DNA of 64,000 nucleotides from Pachypanchax playfairii (lineage: Eukaryota; Chordata; Actinopteri; Cyprinodontiformes; Aplocheilidae): contig SSNP01000001.1 of NCBI GenBank assembly GCA_006937955.1, positions 6,942,099-7,006,098 of the forward strand, read 5' to 3'. A program made the position numbers and the translations under genes. Of this stretch, positions 46,425 to 58,150 are shown piece by piece; position 1 is the first letter of the stretch, and every line of letters begins with the position of its first letter. The notes beneath the pieces are model-generated. The model ran no database searches and had not been told where the DNA came from. It saw only the letters and a list, made by a program, of their open reading frames with translations.

Positions 46425-47229
46425 TTAAAGCCCGTGTAAAGTAACAACAAATGTGTGTTCTGAGTTTGTCACTGCACAGGAATATTAGTTATTAGTCATC
46501 CAGCCAATCTGAATGATTAAAAACACTGTGAAGCATATGAAATTTGGTTACAAAATAATGAAAAAAGGATGAGTTTTCTCTGCTCTGAGACGCTGGGGGC
46601 GTGTCCGCTGCAGGCGCTGAAACCTGTCTGTCTCATCCTCTAGCAGCACCTCCTTCTCTTCCCCACATCACTGCATTTCCTCCGTTTCTGAGTTCCGGCT
46701 GGTTCGTTAAGTTTGAGGTTCTACCCACATGTAAAACTGCTTTTGCATCGCTGCTTTTTGAGGAGTTGAAATATTTCCACACAACCGCAATGCTTCAGAC
46801 TTGTTGATCAGTGAAGGAGCGGAATGTGCTGCTACGCCATTCTGAGCTTTGTTTAGCATATGAAGGCAGCAGGTGGCAGAAGTAGCTCCTACCTATCATG
46901 CTGGTTTAGTTACTGTCTACTGTGTGGCTCCTCTGCACAAAATCAACCCAAAGCTTTTTCAGACGGTCATCCCTCGGATGAAGGAGCGGGAAAACCACTG
47001 AAGCTACCGCACTGTACGGTTTTATATGACGAGAGCAGCAGGGGGCGGGGTTATCCTTTTAGACCCGCCCATAAAATCCTGAAACAGAAAACTCTTGAAA
47101 CGCAATTTGAAGGCTAGCTCCACAATTCAGTTTTTAATTGTTGGGAGGTTTTTCACATGTTTAGAACATTTATTATGTTTATAATGTGGTTAGAAGAAAA
47201 TAGCAGAATTCCCTTTACACGGTCTTTAA
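46425..47229. mobile_element. TTAA-flanked non-autonomous DNA transposon
   Basis: TTAA at 46425-46428 and 47226-47229 flank a 797-bp body. Its ends are inverted repeats: AGCCCGTGTAAAG on the left and the reverse complement of AGACCGTGTAAAG on the right, 12 of 13 matching. TTAA target sites are used by piggyBac and Kolobok elements. The ends do not let me choose; Kolobok-type MITEs often start TTAAAG, as here. The inside is more GC-rich than the flanks and contains a short GC-box-like GGGGGCGGGG. Plus-strand frames 46601-46807 and 46860-47117 show no transposase features. Confidence 0.7.
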
Positions 47230-48156
47230 GGCTTTCTGCCTCCAGACCTATTAGCTGGAGTTCTTGTTAAAATGACTTCAGACCTTTATGCCACTCACAT
47301 CATGACAGGTAACATTACAGACACACGAAGTAGAAATAATAAAGTCTATCTATAAATAGAGGAGAGTAAAATGACTGTGGGATATCTATTTATTTTATTA
47401 TCCAGGTCACTGCAGTTCATCTTTAGTTCACTGAAAGGTTTGCTCACCTCCAACTTCACAGATTCACACCTCAATTATAACTTTTTCACAAATGGCAAAG
47501 TGTCTTAATGACATTCCTCTCAACCATCTGGTGAAGCACATTTTAGTCTCTTCGTCTCATCGAGACGTGTCGTCTCATTGCGCTGAACCAAAGAGAAAAA
47601 ACAACTAATAAAGAAGAGTGTAAACACTTTGGAGTGTTGGAACAAAAAAGGTCATTAAAACAAGTAATTTTTGTCTAAAATAAATAAAAAAATGCACCGA
47701 GGAGGATTTGTCATTACTGTTTTCGTGGTTTTGGATGTTTAAAGGTCATGAATTCTGTTGATTACTGCCCTCGTTAAAATGCTAAAACTTTCTGTTTTAA
47801 GCAGCGGTTCAGACCTTTTGAAGTCTGAAAAAGATCCAAACTCTTTCTAAATAGAGACATCTCCATCAGGTTTTCTATCACAAGGTTTCTTCTGAAAAAG
47901 TCTGATTTCAACAGGAAGTCTGACACACTGAATAAATAACAACATGCAGACAGCTGAAACTGAATCCTGTTCCTGGACAGTACGTGACCGGGTCAGAACT
48001 CAAACAGATCTGTCAAATTGAGTTCTTGGATTGATTTCTGGGTTTTCTGTTTAAAATGTAGTAGTTGTTAGTTTTACAGTGTCTATTTAAATATCTGCTG
48101 CTGTACATGAGACATTGTGTTTGTATGTTATTGTATCTCTGATTTACAACCACATC
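47230..48156. other. Unannotated DNA
   Basis: No gene or repeat recognised. Confidence 0.6.
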
Positions 48157-48181
48157 CCTGGTCCTGGTCCTGGTCCTGGTC
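48157..48181. repeat. (CCTGGT)n short tandem repeat
   Basis: Four copies of a hexamer, seen directly. Confidence 0.9.
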
Positions 48182-48469
48182 TTAATGAGTTTACAGTTTG
48201 ACAGAAGGATTAATCTGGATATAAATGTGTCACAGACACATGATCTCTGATCGGATCTCTTGTAGTGATGAACGAGCTGGTGGTAGAACCTGTTAAACAG
48301 TACAAATACATACCTGGACACTATTACTGACCTTTAAACATCATGTTGACACAAGTTACAGAAAGTCCCCCCTGTGTTTGTATTTTACTGTAAATGTTAT
48401 CATTTTAAGGTTGATAAAACCCTCATGAGACTGTTTTATTCTAGTTTTATTCAGTAAATTCTGACCTAC
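48182..48469. other. Unannotated DNA before the Rex1 fragment
   Basis: AT-rich; nothing recognised. The minus-strand frame 48013-48321 gains an artefactual RTRTRTR run from the hexamer repeat. Confidence 0.6.
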
Positions 48470-48882
48470 ACGTCTGTGAGCTGGTTCGATCTTTTAAATC
48501 TAAAAAACAAGCTCAGACTCCAGAGTGTTGTGAGGATGTGCTGTAAAGTATCTGGTCTTGCTCTGACCCATCTGAACGAGTGGAGGGTGTTCAGTAAGAC
48601 CCGGTCCACCATGAGGGATCCCTGCTACGCTCAGCTGCAGAGTTTTTCATCATGCTGCAGATACATGCTGCCTGTTTGTACGACAAATAGAAGGAAAAAA
48701 TCCCTTTATTCTGCTGCAGTTGATGTTCTAAATAATAGATTAGGCTGAGTTTGTTTTAAGAGGTATGTGTGTAAATGTGTGTGTGTTGATGCATAAAGTA
48801 TATCTACATATATGTATATTTTGAAAACTTTTTATTATGGTGAGCTTGTCTGTACAAAAATTGTCCTTGGTGATAAAACAGC
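48470..48882 (+). mobile_element. Rex1-like LINE, 3' end
   Basis: Contains the C-terminal end of the reverse-transcriptase protein (48476-48748) followed by a short 3' untranslated region. That region ends near ATTGTCCTTGGTGATAAAAC, a tail style known from teleost Rex1 elements. Truncated on the left in the usual LINE manner. Same orientation as the Rex1-like piece at 25156-25302, but the two do not overlap in the protein and are separate insertions. Confidence 0.8.
48476..48748 (+). pseudogene. Rex1-like reverse transcriptase, C-terminal fragment
   Basis: About 90 codons with no real ATG; the frame simply opens at a GTG. It reads SWFDLLNLKNKLRLQSVVRM, a match to the conserved CWFGN-type L-x-x-K-N-x-x-R-L segment near the C-terminus of Rex1-type proteins. 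This is followed by a Cys-containing stretch with R-P-x-C-T-N-R-like spacing (PVCTTNRRKKSLYSAAVDVL) and a natural-looking stop. This is the region after the polymerase core. The fragment has no catalytic YADD box and cannot function alone. Confidence 0.78.
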
Positions 48883-49176
48883 TTACCGACCGAACGACCT
48901 CAGTGTGTTTCCAGCTTAATGGATTGACATAACCAGAACACTCAGGTCAAAACTGCCTCCACACAGATCTTTAGTTTTATTTCTTACTCATCACTCTGAG
49001 TCCGATATGTTATTATTTTCTTTGGGCTGTGAGTTTTTTTTCATCCAGTTGAGAAAGAAAACAGAGAAACGAATCAATGCAGTAAAAGTGTGTTTGGATT
49101 GGCTGGACCTCACCTCTCATCAGTATTCCATAATCATTCACCGTGTACGGGCTTTTTTTTAATTGTTCCTCTGCAG
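48883..49176. other. Unannotated DNA before a possible exon
   Basis: Unique sequence. The last 20 bases form a pyrimidine-rich tract ending in CTGCAG, a good splice-acceptor context for the possible exon that follows. Confidence 0.45.
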
Positions 49177-49444
49177 GCAAGAGACTTTAAAACGAAGAAA
49201 AACCACAATCATTGAGCTGTCCCCAAAAACTGAGCGTAAATACAGCCAGCCATCACACCAGCTCCTTACAGCCCGTTATTTACTGGCCTTGCAAATGTCC
49301 TTGGATTGTTTCTTTGCAGCTCTCATCTATTCCCCACCACTGAACAAAGACCTGATCCAGCTGGGATTTTTACTGGAGCTGCTGGCTCTTAAACACCCGA
49401 AGCACGGGTCGCCCAATCCAACCGGGTCGCCCCCGGTGCTGTAA
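49177..49444 (+). other. Possible terminal coding exon of an unknown gene
   Basis: A T-rich tract and TTGTTCCTCTGCAG form a strong acceptor ending at 49176. The open frame then runs to a TAA at 49442-49444. The second half (about codons 58-93) uses many G/C-ending Leu codons and reads DLIQLGFLLELLALKHPKHG, then a Pro/Gly/Ser-rich end. AATAAA occurs at 49631-49636, about 190 bp after the stop. No family is recognised, no upstream exon is found, and the first half is less coding-like. It could equally be conserved non-coding DNA. Low confidence. Confidence 0.22.
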
Positions 49445-52400
49445 TCAGGGTCTCTGTGGTGCGAGGCAGCTGGTGCCAAAGCTGGTCCTTCATCTTGACA
49501 CACCACTCAGCATTTGAATATGTGCTTTAAGCAAACATCCATCCGACGAGGTTTTGAAATTCAAATGCAGGGAGACACCTGGTCTTTGGTCTTTGGCTGT
49601 TGTCAATTATAACTCAGCCAAAGGCTCATTAATAAAATCAGCTCTCTGAACAGAGATGAAAGAACATTTTCATAATAAAACCATCATGTTTCAGACATAT
49701 GTTAGTATAGTCAGTCACTTATGATGAAAACATGAGTTGACACAGAGATTAAACTGCTGTTTAAAATAAGAAATAAGAAAATGTTCAGAAACTCAGAACT
49801 AAAACAAAATGAATCAGTGAAATCTGAAAACAGGTGATTTAATGAGCCTCTAACAGAGAGAGTTTTTCAACCTTTTATCAAACTTCAAGCATAAAAATCA
49901 ATTATATTATTTATTATTCAGCCATTGTGAAACAATACTTTGAATTCTTTCATTTGAACTTTTCCAACAACAAAAAAATCCTCCAAAAAACTGAATCTAA
50001 ATCCCCCAAAATCTACATATGAGAAATATTCATGCAGGGCAGCTGGTGAATGTGAGGATACATTAAATTTACAGAAACTTGATCAAAATTTGATTAAAAG
50101 AAATTTACTCGTTAATGAGAATTTGCTGAACCTTCTTGAATTCTAACAGTTAATAAAATGTATTCGCCTCCAGCAACAAGAACAGAAACCAGCAACATGT
50201 TTAAATTTAAAGGGTGAATTAATTCCAATTAAGTTCTTCCAAAAACAGGAGGCTCCATGATGAGCCAGTCGTTTCCCACTCAGACCAAACGCTGTGGAAA
50301 AAAACAGAAATAATTGAGCATTTAGTTCAGGTTAGAGTTTAACTTCAGGAAAAATGAGGATTTAGTAACAGTCAGTCACTTCCCAGTTCCAATAATCAAA
50401 CTTTTGAGAGATAATCAGTAATGAAATCTTGATTAAACTACAAAATTAGCCCCACAGATTCGTTTGTTTTTCCAGCGTCTGCAGAGAGATTTAATTTCAG
50501 CCAACGTGCAGCGAAGTTGCTCAGACAGTGTGATCAAATAATAAAAAGAAAATGGGGCAAGCAGAAACGAAGTTTCATTCTTTTCATTTCTTTACAGCTG
50601 CCCTCAAGCATAAACTCACATTAGATTTATTTGTGGCCCCTTGAGAGTGTTGCATGATTAAATGCAGCGTTTTTATAATGAAGAATTAAATCATAAATTG
50701 AAAATCAGCTCTGTGACAATATTTGAGTCTGGAAATAAAATCAATAAATCATAAATGTGTTTCTAGTTAGTGTTTCTTACTGTATTGTTCTGAAGATGTT
50801 AATTAACACGACAGCAACAAAAAAATCCATCGTTTCAGAAAAGCTTTAGGGAGGAATCCCAAACTCCCGTCTGATACCTAATTAGAGTACTTTAAACTGT
50901 ACAACATACTTTTAAACTATTATTCATTTGTTCTTTTAAATTAAATCAGTTTCAAAGAGAGAAAATTCTAGTCAGAGAAGAACCACGTCCAGGTGAAGGT
51001 GATAACAACACAAAAACAAAGACTTTCTGAAGGTTAATGTTCTGACCATCCGGATACTGAAGTGGAACCAGGACTCAGATAAATACAGAAGTTTTAATTC
51101 TACCTCTCGAGACTAAAATATCTCCATAACTCTAACCAGACTGCACCTGATATAAGACTTAGAACCTACATGTTTGTTGAGGTAGAAGGTTTAATGTGCA
51201 ACATATTAATGTTGATTTTAACAAACGAGCTGACTATTAACTTCCTTAAACCAAAAGGAAGTTGTTTTGTTTGTTTGTCTCTGTGATATTTGTGACAGAA
51301 TTCCTGAAGACCAGCGAGCTGCAGGAGGAATCTGCAGCTCGTGTCACGCTGTATGATGTAAGATCTAAAAGATGTCAGACTTCTTGCTGAAGTAGAATCA
51401 CGTCACAAACATCCAACAGAAGGGAACCTAAACGCTGGCGTTCATGTTGTTTTTATCTGATTTGGACTTTAAGATGAAGAGGACGGGGGACACGTTGGAC
51501 AGTCAGGATAAAGGTCAGAAACTCAGCAGGAGTGCTGAGTCAGCTGAACAGCTGGAAACCTCCCTGACTTTAGACTTCATCACATCCACACTGATGCTTC
51601 ACTGCAAACAGGAAGTTAGTATTATAACAGATTACAAACAGGATAAATAACTGTCCACCGCTGTGAGGTGGTGTATTCAACACGCTTAAACACTGTACAT
51701 ACGTGTGCAGACGTGACTTACTGGTGATGATTGTGCATCGAAATCCAGGAGAAAATGAAAGAAGTAAGAACCACAGTGTAGTTCCTGGAGAGCTCTTCAA
51801 CCCACAGCAGGGATGTGGAGGGTAAAAGCATTGAGATGTTGATAAGTGGAGATGTGTGACCCTCTCAGCTCCAATTAGATTCAGACGCTCTTGCTGAGAA
51901 TCCCACCCAGCACACCTAAGATGTTCTGTTTGATGTTCATTGGCTCAGTGAGAACTGTTTGTCCCTGGAGGACCACCACCATCTTTGTTAATTACTCCTT
52001 GTCTTCATTTTACATTCCAGAAGGCTCTCGTCTCCACCAGTGAAGAGGAGGAGAGGAAACTTCTTCATCTTGAAGTGGGAAAATATTCTTCTCATTGTTC
52101 CAAGTTTGAAACAGGCTCATCTTTTAAAAACTCAGTAAACACTCAGAACTGGAGAGATTTTATTCATATTTCTTTTCTCTGCTGTAGATTTGAAAACACA
52201 ATTTGAAGTTTTTGGCATTTGTCATGAAGCCTGAAGCTATTTCTTTTAATTTCAGGCATTTAATTGACTGCATTCCAGTAAAATAGTTTTACTAGACATT
52301 GAATGAGGGTGAGATTTTGGTGAAGCTGCTTGGGAGGCTGATTTAACAGAAACATGGCTAAGTTTCAAATTCACAAACCCAGAAGAACATAGAACCACAA

Positions 52401-53022
52401 CTTATCTAAGTGCATTTGTATATTATTTCCACTAGGAAATAAATATCTGCGGGTCTAACTGTACAGACAGAAATCTTCTTGGCATCATCAGATCAGAAGA
52501 AGAAGCTGAATATGTTGGTTGCTTTACTTCTCATTGAAACAATATTCAGTTTCTCTTGAAAAGTGTTTAATTAAATACAAATATGTTGTGTAGTTTGGTA
52601 TCACTGTGTGCACCACTCTGAACATGGACCAGATAAAGACCAGATCTATCTGAGGAGCTCAGAGAGAAGATGTTACACCTCCAAACAGCTTCATGTTCCT
52701 GTGACCAGGTGATTCCTGGTTTTCATCCAGGTGACCATGAATTTGGGGCCTCAGGTGGAAGGAGGTGCTTGAATCGTGGCCCCTGCAGGTGGCAGGTGAT
52801 CCTCTGCTTGTATGGGAAGCACAGAGAATAATTTCACATCAACTGCTTATAAATCTGAAGGCTGATGCTTGAAAACAACTTAAACTAATAAAAACTGATT
52901 CTATACATGTACAATTGCACAGATACACAAATACACGCATCACACATTTATTGCTTTACAAACTTTGTTTGAAACTGAGGTGCTGGACCGTCTGTTAGAT
53001 TTCACTTCAAAGATTAGCTAGA
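49445..53022. other. Unannotated DNA
   Basis: About 49,445-49,650 is balanced and may belong with the preceding possible exon or conserved block. A second acceptor-like site (TTTTACATTCCAG ending at about 52019) leads a 60-codon open stretch with an EEEER run, without a recognised domain. The remainder, for example 49,860-50,220 and 50,640-50,950, is AT-rich with nothing seen. Confidence 0.45.
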
Positions 53023-53617
53023 TTAGAGAGGCCATTTCATACAAATTTCAGGACTTTGTGGTTATTTCTTAAGTATTAACCAGTAATATGAAACATTTGA
53101 TATCTAAAAAGTGTCAGGAAACACTGATTAACAGACCTTTCAATCTGTCTGCGTTAAAATTCGGGTGGTTCCGGCTTGTTCTGTGTCAGGCCTCAAGCAG
53201 CAGCTCGTTCATATTCATTGTTCGAATTTGCTGGACTCTGATTGGCTAACAAACTAGCCTATGAGAGCAAAGTATACTGTTTCCTGCCCCGCTGTGCATG
53301 GCAACGTCAGACGTCGTGTCTTCCTGTTTGCTACGTCTTATACTAACAGCTTTTAGCCAGCAGCATGCTAGGCGTGGTTTCAACTGCTGGAGCTGATGAA
53401 TACTAACAAACAAAGGAGTTGTGATGAAACAGATACAGGCCGTTAGAACTCGGGAGAACTCGGGTTTTATCACCACCTGCGTAGTTTGAGAGATTAAAAC
53501 TGAAAGAGAAGTTGTTGACCTGTTTTCACACCCACTATGAAGGTAAGAACACCTGTGGAGCTAAAATATTTAACAGAAACCTCAGAAAAACTGTTTTTAA
53601 TGGAAGGACCTCTTTAA
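53023..53617. mobile_element. TTAA-flanked non-autonomous transposon, full-length copy
   Basis: Body 53027-53613 (587 bp). The right flank is TTAA (53614-53617); the left is TTAG (53023-53026), one base off. Ends are imperfect inverted repeats: AGAGGCCATTTCAT on the left, AGAGGTCCTTCCAT on the right strand, 11 of 14 matching. The first 261 bp match 17382-17640, where the left flank is a perfect TTAA. No transposase coding is seen. TTAA specificity points to a piggyBac or Kolobok-type helper; the AG start recalls Kolobok MITEs. A different family from the element at 46425-47229. Confidence 0.72.
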
Positions 53618-53737
53618 AGAAAATAACATTTGTGAATATGTGAATTTAAACACTTTCAACACTTGAATTATTTTTCTGTTATGAACTGAAATCTCAGCAG
53701 GAAACAAGATTCACCAGTTCATATCGTCACTCTACTA
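53618..53737. other. Short unannotated spacer
   Basis: AT-rich; nothing recognised. Confidence 0.6.
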
Positions 53738-53764
53738 CCCCTCTACCCCCCGCCGCCCCCGCCC
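53738..53764 (-). other. G-quadruplex-capable tract (minus strand)
   Basis: C runs of four, six, five and three on the plus strand with short spacers give four G runs on the minus strand. It opens a roughly 120-bp GC-richer stretch in AT-rich DNA. Confidence 0.6.
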
Positions 53765-56700
53765 TGGCCACGCTCGGCTGCTCTGCCTGTTTCATTAGCT
53801 CCTGTCAGCCGTGTTGAAAACACTCTCAAATGATACACAGCACGGGTCGATCAAACTTACCTTTATGGATTAACTTACGTCTCCACGATCAAATATCTGT
53901 CACAGGGTTAGACTTATGTCCCCACACTGAGGTAGAGGGACTCAGACATTGTTTCAAATTACAACTCATGTGTTAACTAAATTTGATTCCTATAATTGAG
54001 CACACATAATATTACACCTTGATAGGCTTTAGCTTTGAAAAGAAGCTAACAAGGCTTTAATACCAGCTTCTGACATCTGAGATGATTTGTGCACGTTCTT
54101 CAGTGCATGTTGATTATCTTGCAGCTGAAAAAGAAAATGACAAGAGACGTGATATAAATGAGGCTTCTGAGCTGCTGTTGATTTACACAACACTCCTGTT
54201 ACAGTAAATGAACTTCAAAGTAGAGGGTGGTTGTTACAGCGAAGAACTGAAAGCTCAATAAAAATAATAAAATGATGTCAGAAATCTTATTTTGTTGTTT
54301 AAGCTGAAAGGTGTCTGAGTTATAGAGCTGCAGCTGTGGAGTTAGAGGGTCCTGTCCGTGGTCCAGTGGTCCACAGGTAGCTGCTGAGAACTCAGACCAG
54401 GTGATGAATGATTAAACAACACGATGGAAGCAGAAGAACACAGAAACATGCAGCTGAGACTTTTATTTTGGAGGTTGATGCAGTTCCTCTGTTTGAGTGA
54501 ACGACACACACCAGTTTATCTCCAACGATTTCCACCATATGAAAACTACATGGTTATTACTCGCTGTATTTTTAGGTCCTTTAGAGCAACATTTCCTTGA
54601 TGACTTTGTGTTTTTTTCCTGGAACACTCCTTTATAAAAGCTTTCATAAAAAAAAAAATGGAAGCAAAATCAATTTAAGTATTTGTAAATAGCTGTAATA
54701 AACATGAAGAATCAAGCTCTCATAAAGATATGCTCATAACAACCAGAATGTCTTTCAGCAGAGATTGTCTGCATTACCTTCCTTCAGTCTGATCAGCTTC
54801 CAGTTCTGCCAAATATGAAGAGAAAAATAGTTTTAATAGGTTCTTTAAAATGTTTTTTTTTACTTTGACAAGCTTTAAAATCGTTTCTCATCGGTAGGTT
54901 GAAAGAAGGGGAACTTTTAAAAAGTGCCCCGCCAGCTGCTTTTATTCTGGTAATTAATGCTTTCACTATGTACTGATGAGCTGCTTCAGTCCTGCTCAGG
55001 AACCCGTTGCAGAGAAATCTTTCAGTGCTCAAAAACAAAACATGAAGCCAGTTATCGTCTGTTTCCTCCAGCTGCTGTCTGAACTCACTGCAGTGAAGGT
55101 TTTTAAATCTTCTCCTTTGTAAAATCAGGATGGTTTGGTCTTTTGGTCAAACATGAAATCAAATCATTCATTTATTAAAAAGCATCGTGGTTACTGATAT
55201 AATTGGCCCCCAACGTGAATAACCTTTGTTAAACATAATAAAACAGGTGACTAATGAACCCGAGGACGCGGCTGTTGTTTGTGTTTATTTGTTTTGAAAA
55301 ACTCATTTAGAGGTTCAGAGTTAATTTATCATCTTTTTTTCCTGAACAGTTCCACTGAACCAGAGGTTGCATTGATCCTCGGGACCAGTTTGACCTTGTT
55401 TTTCAAAATCAAGTTTGTTTATAATTTGTTAAATTGATGCAATTAACATTAGACTGATTACTTTTAGTGCACTGAAACCATTAATGAGGTTAAAACTGGA
55501 ACAGAACATGTCAGAGTGTTTTTCTGGTATCGTTAAAAAACATGCAGCTGCAAGTATGTGCTCCACATCTGTACGTACACATACACAGTAATGAGTCAAG
55601 CTGTCTTTAAAATGAAATAATAAACCAGCTGTTACAGTCTGCAGCTTTACTTTAACCAGAGTGGAACATGTTAGCTTGTTTTTGAAAATGTCCACATGTT
55701 AGCTTGCTGAAACGAACCGGATGAGAAAACAAATGTCTGTTTTTTAAATCACGTTCTGTCTGATATTTTATTTCTTCAACCTCTCTGAAAATATTTTAAT
55801 CTAAAATGAGGTGAAACGTCCAAGTAAAAATATTTCTACCAGCCTCATGTGGTTGTCTGAGCGCTCAGGGGAGGAACTATGTGTCATGAATTGGTTTAAA
55901 TGAACATTTTATGAACAATGTTCATATTTTCTGTGTGTTTTGACCCAAATAAGACTAGATTGATTTTTAATGGGTAAACTGGAAGTCTGTGATGTGACAT
56001 TCAACTTTTCTTTCCAGAGACATTTCCATCAGAGCGTTGCTGTTTCAATTAAAGATAAACTTTCTCCTCAGTTTAAAGAGAGTATAGTAGTCTGTAGGAG
56101 GTAGATTCTGACAAAATGTTATGAACAAATCATATTTTATCTATTTTAAAGTCTATAAACAACCTCAGTTTCATTTTGATGAGCTAGTCTGAGCAGAGGT
56201 CTAAATTAATCACGTCCATCTTTAAACAAGTCTGATCTCAAACATTTATGCGGATTTTTGCAGTGAGCTTTTACATTGGCATCAGTTTCATGTTTCCTGG
56301 ACCAAAACTACAGCGGATATAAAAAAAATAGCTAAACTCGAGGAAACCAGGAAGAGTTGGAGAGATTCATCCTCCTCCTGTGGACACCAACAACTCTGCA
56401 TGAGTCAGTAAAAGGTAATAAATAATCGTCTGTCTGGTTTTCAAAGAAAATGACAACCCATCAGGATCAGAGGAGGCGAGAGGAACTTCTCATTTAAAAT
56501 AATATGTCCTGTAGAAACAGAGGAATGACCAACTTTCAGCTGATTCTGACATGATTATGCTGTTTATTTGCATTTAGATGGTTTTATCTGCTCCTCAAAC
56601 TTCCAAAGGGAACATTAAGGGTATTTTCTCATCTCATGACAGAGAAGAAGAGGAAGAAAAGGACTTTATGCAGAGTTATGCAAAGATGTAGGAGGAATTA

Positions 56701-56919
56701 TAAGATTATGAAATGGATGTATGATGGTAGATGTAAATGAAAAGCCATCCTTAGCCATCAGAAGCTCTTAGTAGTGAGTTTTTAACAAGATAACACTGAA
56801 GCTGTCATCACTTTCTGCTAAAAACCAGCATCATCTTCTCCAGAACAAATATAACAGTAAGTGATACGACAAAACATCTACAGGATAATCTTTGCAAAAC
56901 AAACCCGTTTATGTGGCTC
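53765..56919. other. Unannotated DNA
   Basis: No gene recognised. Minus-strand frames 54793-55038 and 55429-55695 have no domains. AT-rich throughout except 53,765-53,860. Confidence 0.55.
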
Positions 56920-57480
56920 ATTCACCTCAGAGTTTGTCCCTCTCTTCTGCCTCATTAATGATGCCAGAGTTTGGATAACATAGTGATTATTCCTGCTCGG
57001 CCAGTCTGTTCTTCACCATCTCAGTTTGTCATATCCTAAATGACTCTAGATTGCAGAGATTTAGCCTGAAGGGAACTAAAAGCACATCGCCTGCATTTTT
57101 TTTATTATCATGTCAGAAAAGAGGAAAGAAGAAAGGCTCTGTGCTATTCATGAGGGTCATTCAGACAAAGCATATTTAACCACAAAAGAGGGGAGAAAGA
57201 AGCCAGGCAAATAAGGACAGGGTGAAAATTTCTCCCGCCTTGACAGACTTTAAGTAGCCTATTACATGATGGTGAGGCTTTCATCTATTACTTCAAGGAG
57301 GTAGAGAAGATAATCACCACTGTTATTCCCCATCTGATGTGCCCCAAGCCACCTATTACCCTGTGGCCTGCAGCAGTCTGAGCTGAATACAGAAAGAGTC
57401 AGCTTCCCTCGTCACGCTCAAAGAAAGCTTCTTTCTGTGTGGAACAGAAAACAGAAACTACCTTCATCCTGTTCCATCTT
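56920..57480. promoter_or_regulatory. Candidate conserved non-coding element
   Basis: Unique balanced sequence with closely spaced developmental factor words: CCTCATTAATGATGCC, a MEIS-like TTGACAG at about 57239, TTTAAGTAG resembling an NKX site, and CTATTACATGATGG. There is no long frame on either strand across most of it, so strong conservation here would point to regulation rather than coding. Inference only. Confidence 0.35.
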
Positions 57481-57970
57481 CACTTATCCATCTGTATGTT
57501 TGTTAATTTAGTTAACGAGATCAGTCGCTGTCCCCCGTCTCATGCTGCAGCATCAACCCAAAGATGCTGAGAAACGGGAGAAGCATCATTTCTTAGGTCA
57601 TTAGTTCTGCTAATCAGCTCTCTAATTACAGACCATTACAGTTGGTGTCTGATGCATCTCCTCTCTGCAGGACCTTGGACACCAAACACCCTGACACAAA
57701 ACAAGCAGCTGAATATCAAAGGCGATCACCTCTGGATGAGGTCTGTTTTCAGACAAATTAATAACGGCATGCGTTCACATCCACCTCGTCTGGAGTGTTG
57801 TGTTATTGTTCTACAGGGATTAAAAGCTTTCAGCTCAAACGATACACAACAATAATCAAACTCACACGTGTGAAGTCTCACTCTTGTTTAAAGACTGAAG
57901 AAAGGTTCCAAACTTCAAATATAGAAACATGACAGGAAGCTGCAGCTGGGAGTTGAATAGTCACATGAAC
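57481..57970. other. Unannotated DNA, partly conserved-looking
   Basis: A CTCTCTGCAG acceptor-like word lies at 57661-57670 before a 60-codon open stretch, with no known domain. Nothing else seen. Confidence 0.45.
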
Positions 57971-58150
57971 CAGTGGTTTCCAAACTTCTCAGCTTCTGAC
58001 CCCCAAAATAAACAGTAACAAAAACTCATGACCCCAGTTTTTACTTTTTAATGTCACTCATAAACCAATTCAACAAGATGAGAACATAATCAGCTTTTAT
58101 TAATTAATCATGCCTCTCAGTGAGGTTCTAACCCTGAATCTAGAAATCAC
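57971..58150 (+). mobile_element. hAT-type transposon left-end fragment
   Basis: Begins CAGTGGTTTCCAAACTTCTC, followed by TGACCCCC and later ATGACCCC. This is the typical CAGTGGTTCCCAAC…GACCCC opening of vertebrate hAT (Charlie-like) elements and their MITEs. No matching right end found nearby; the right edge is a guess. No coding. Confidence 0.6.

Noticed and set aside
48013..48321. 102-codon minus-strand frame with RTRTRTR
   Set aside because: The repeated residues come from the CCTGGT hexamer array; the rest is AT-rich chance sequence.
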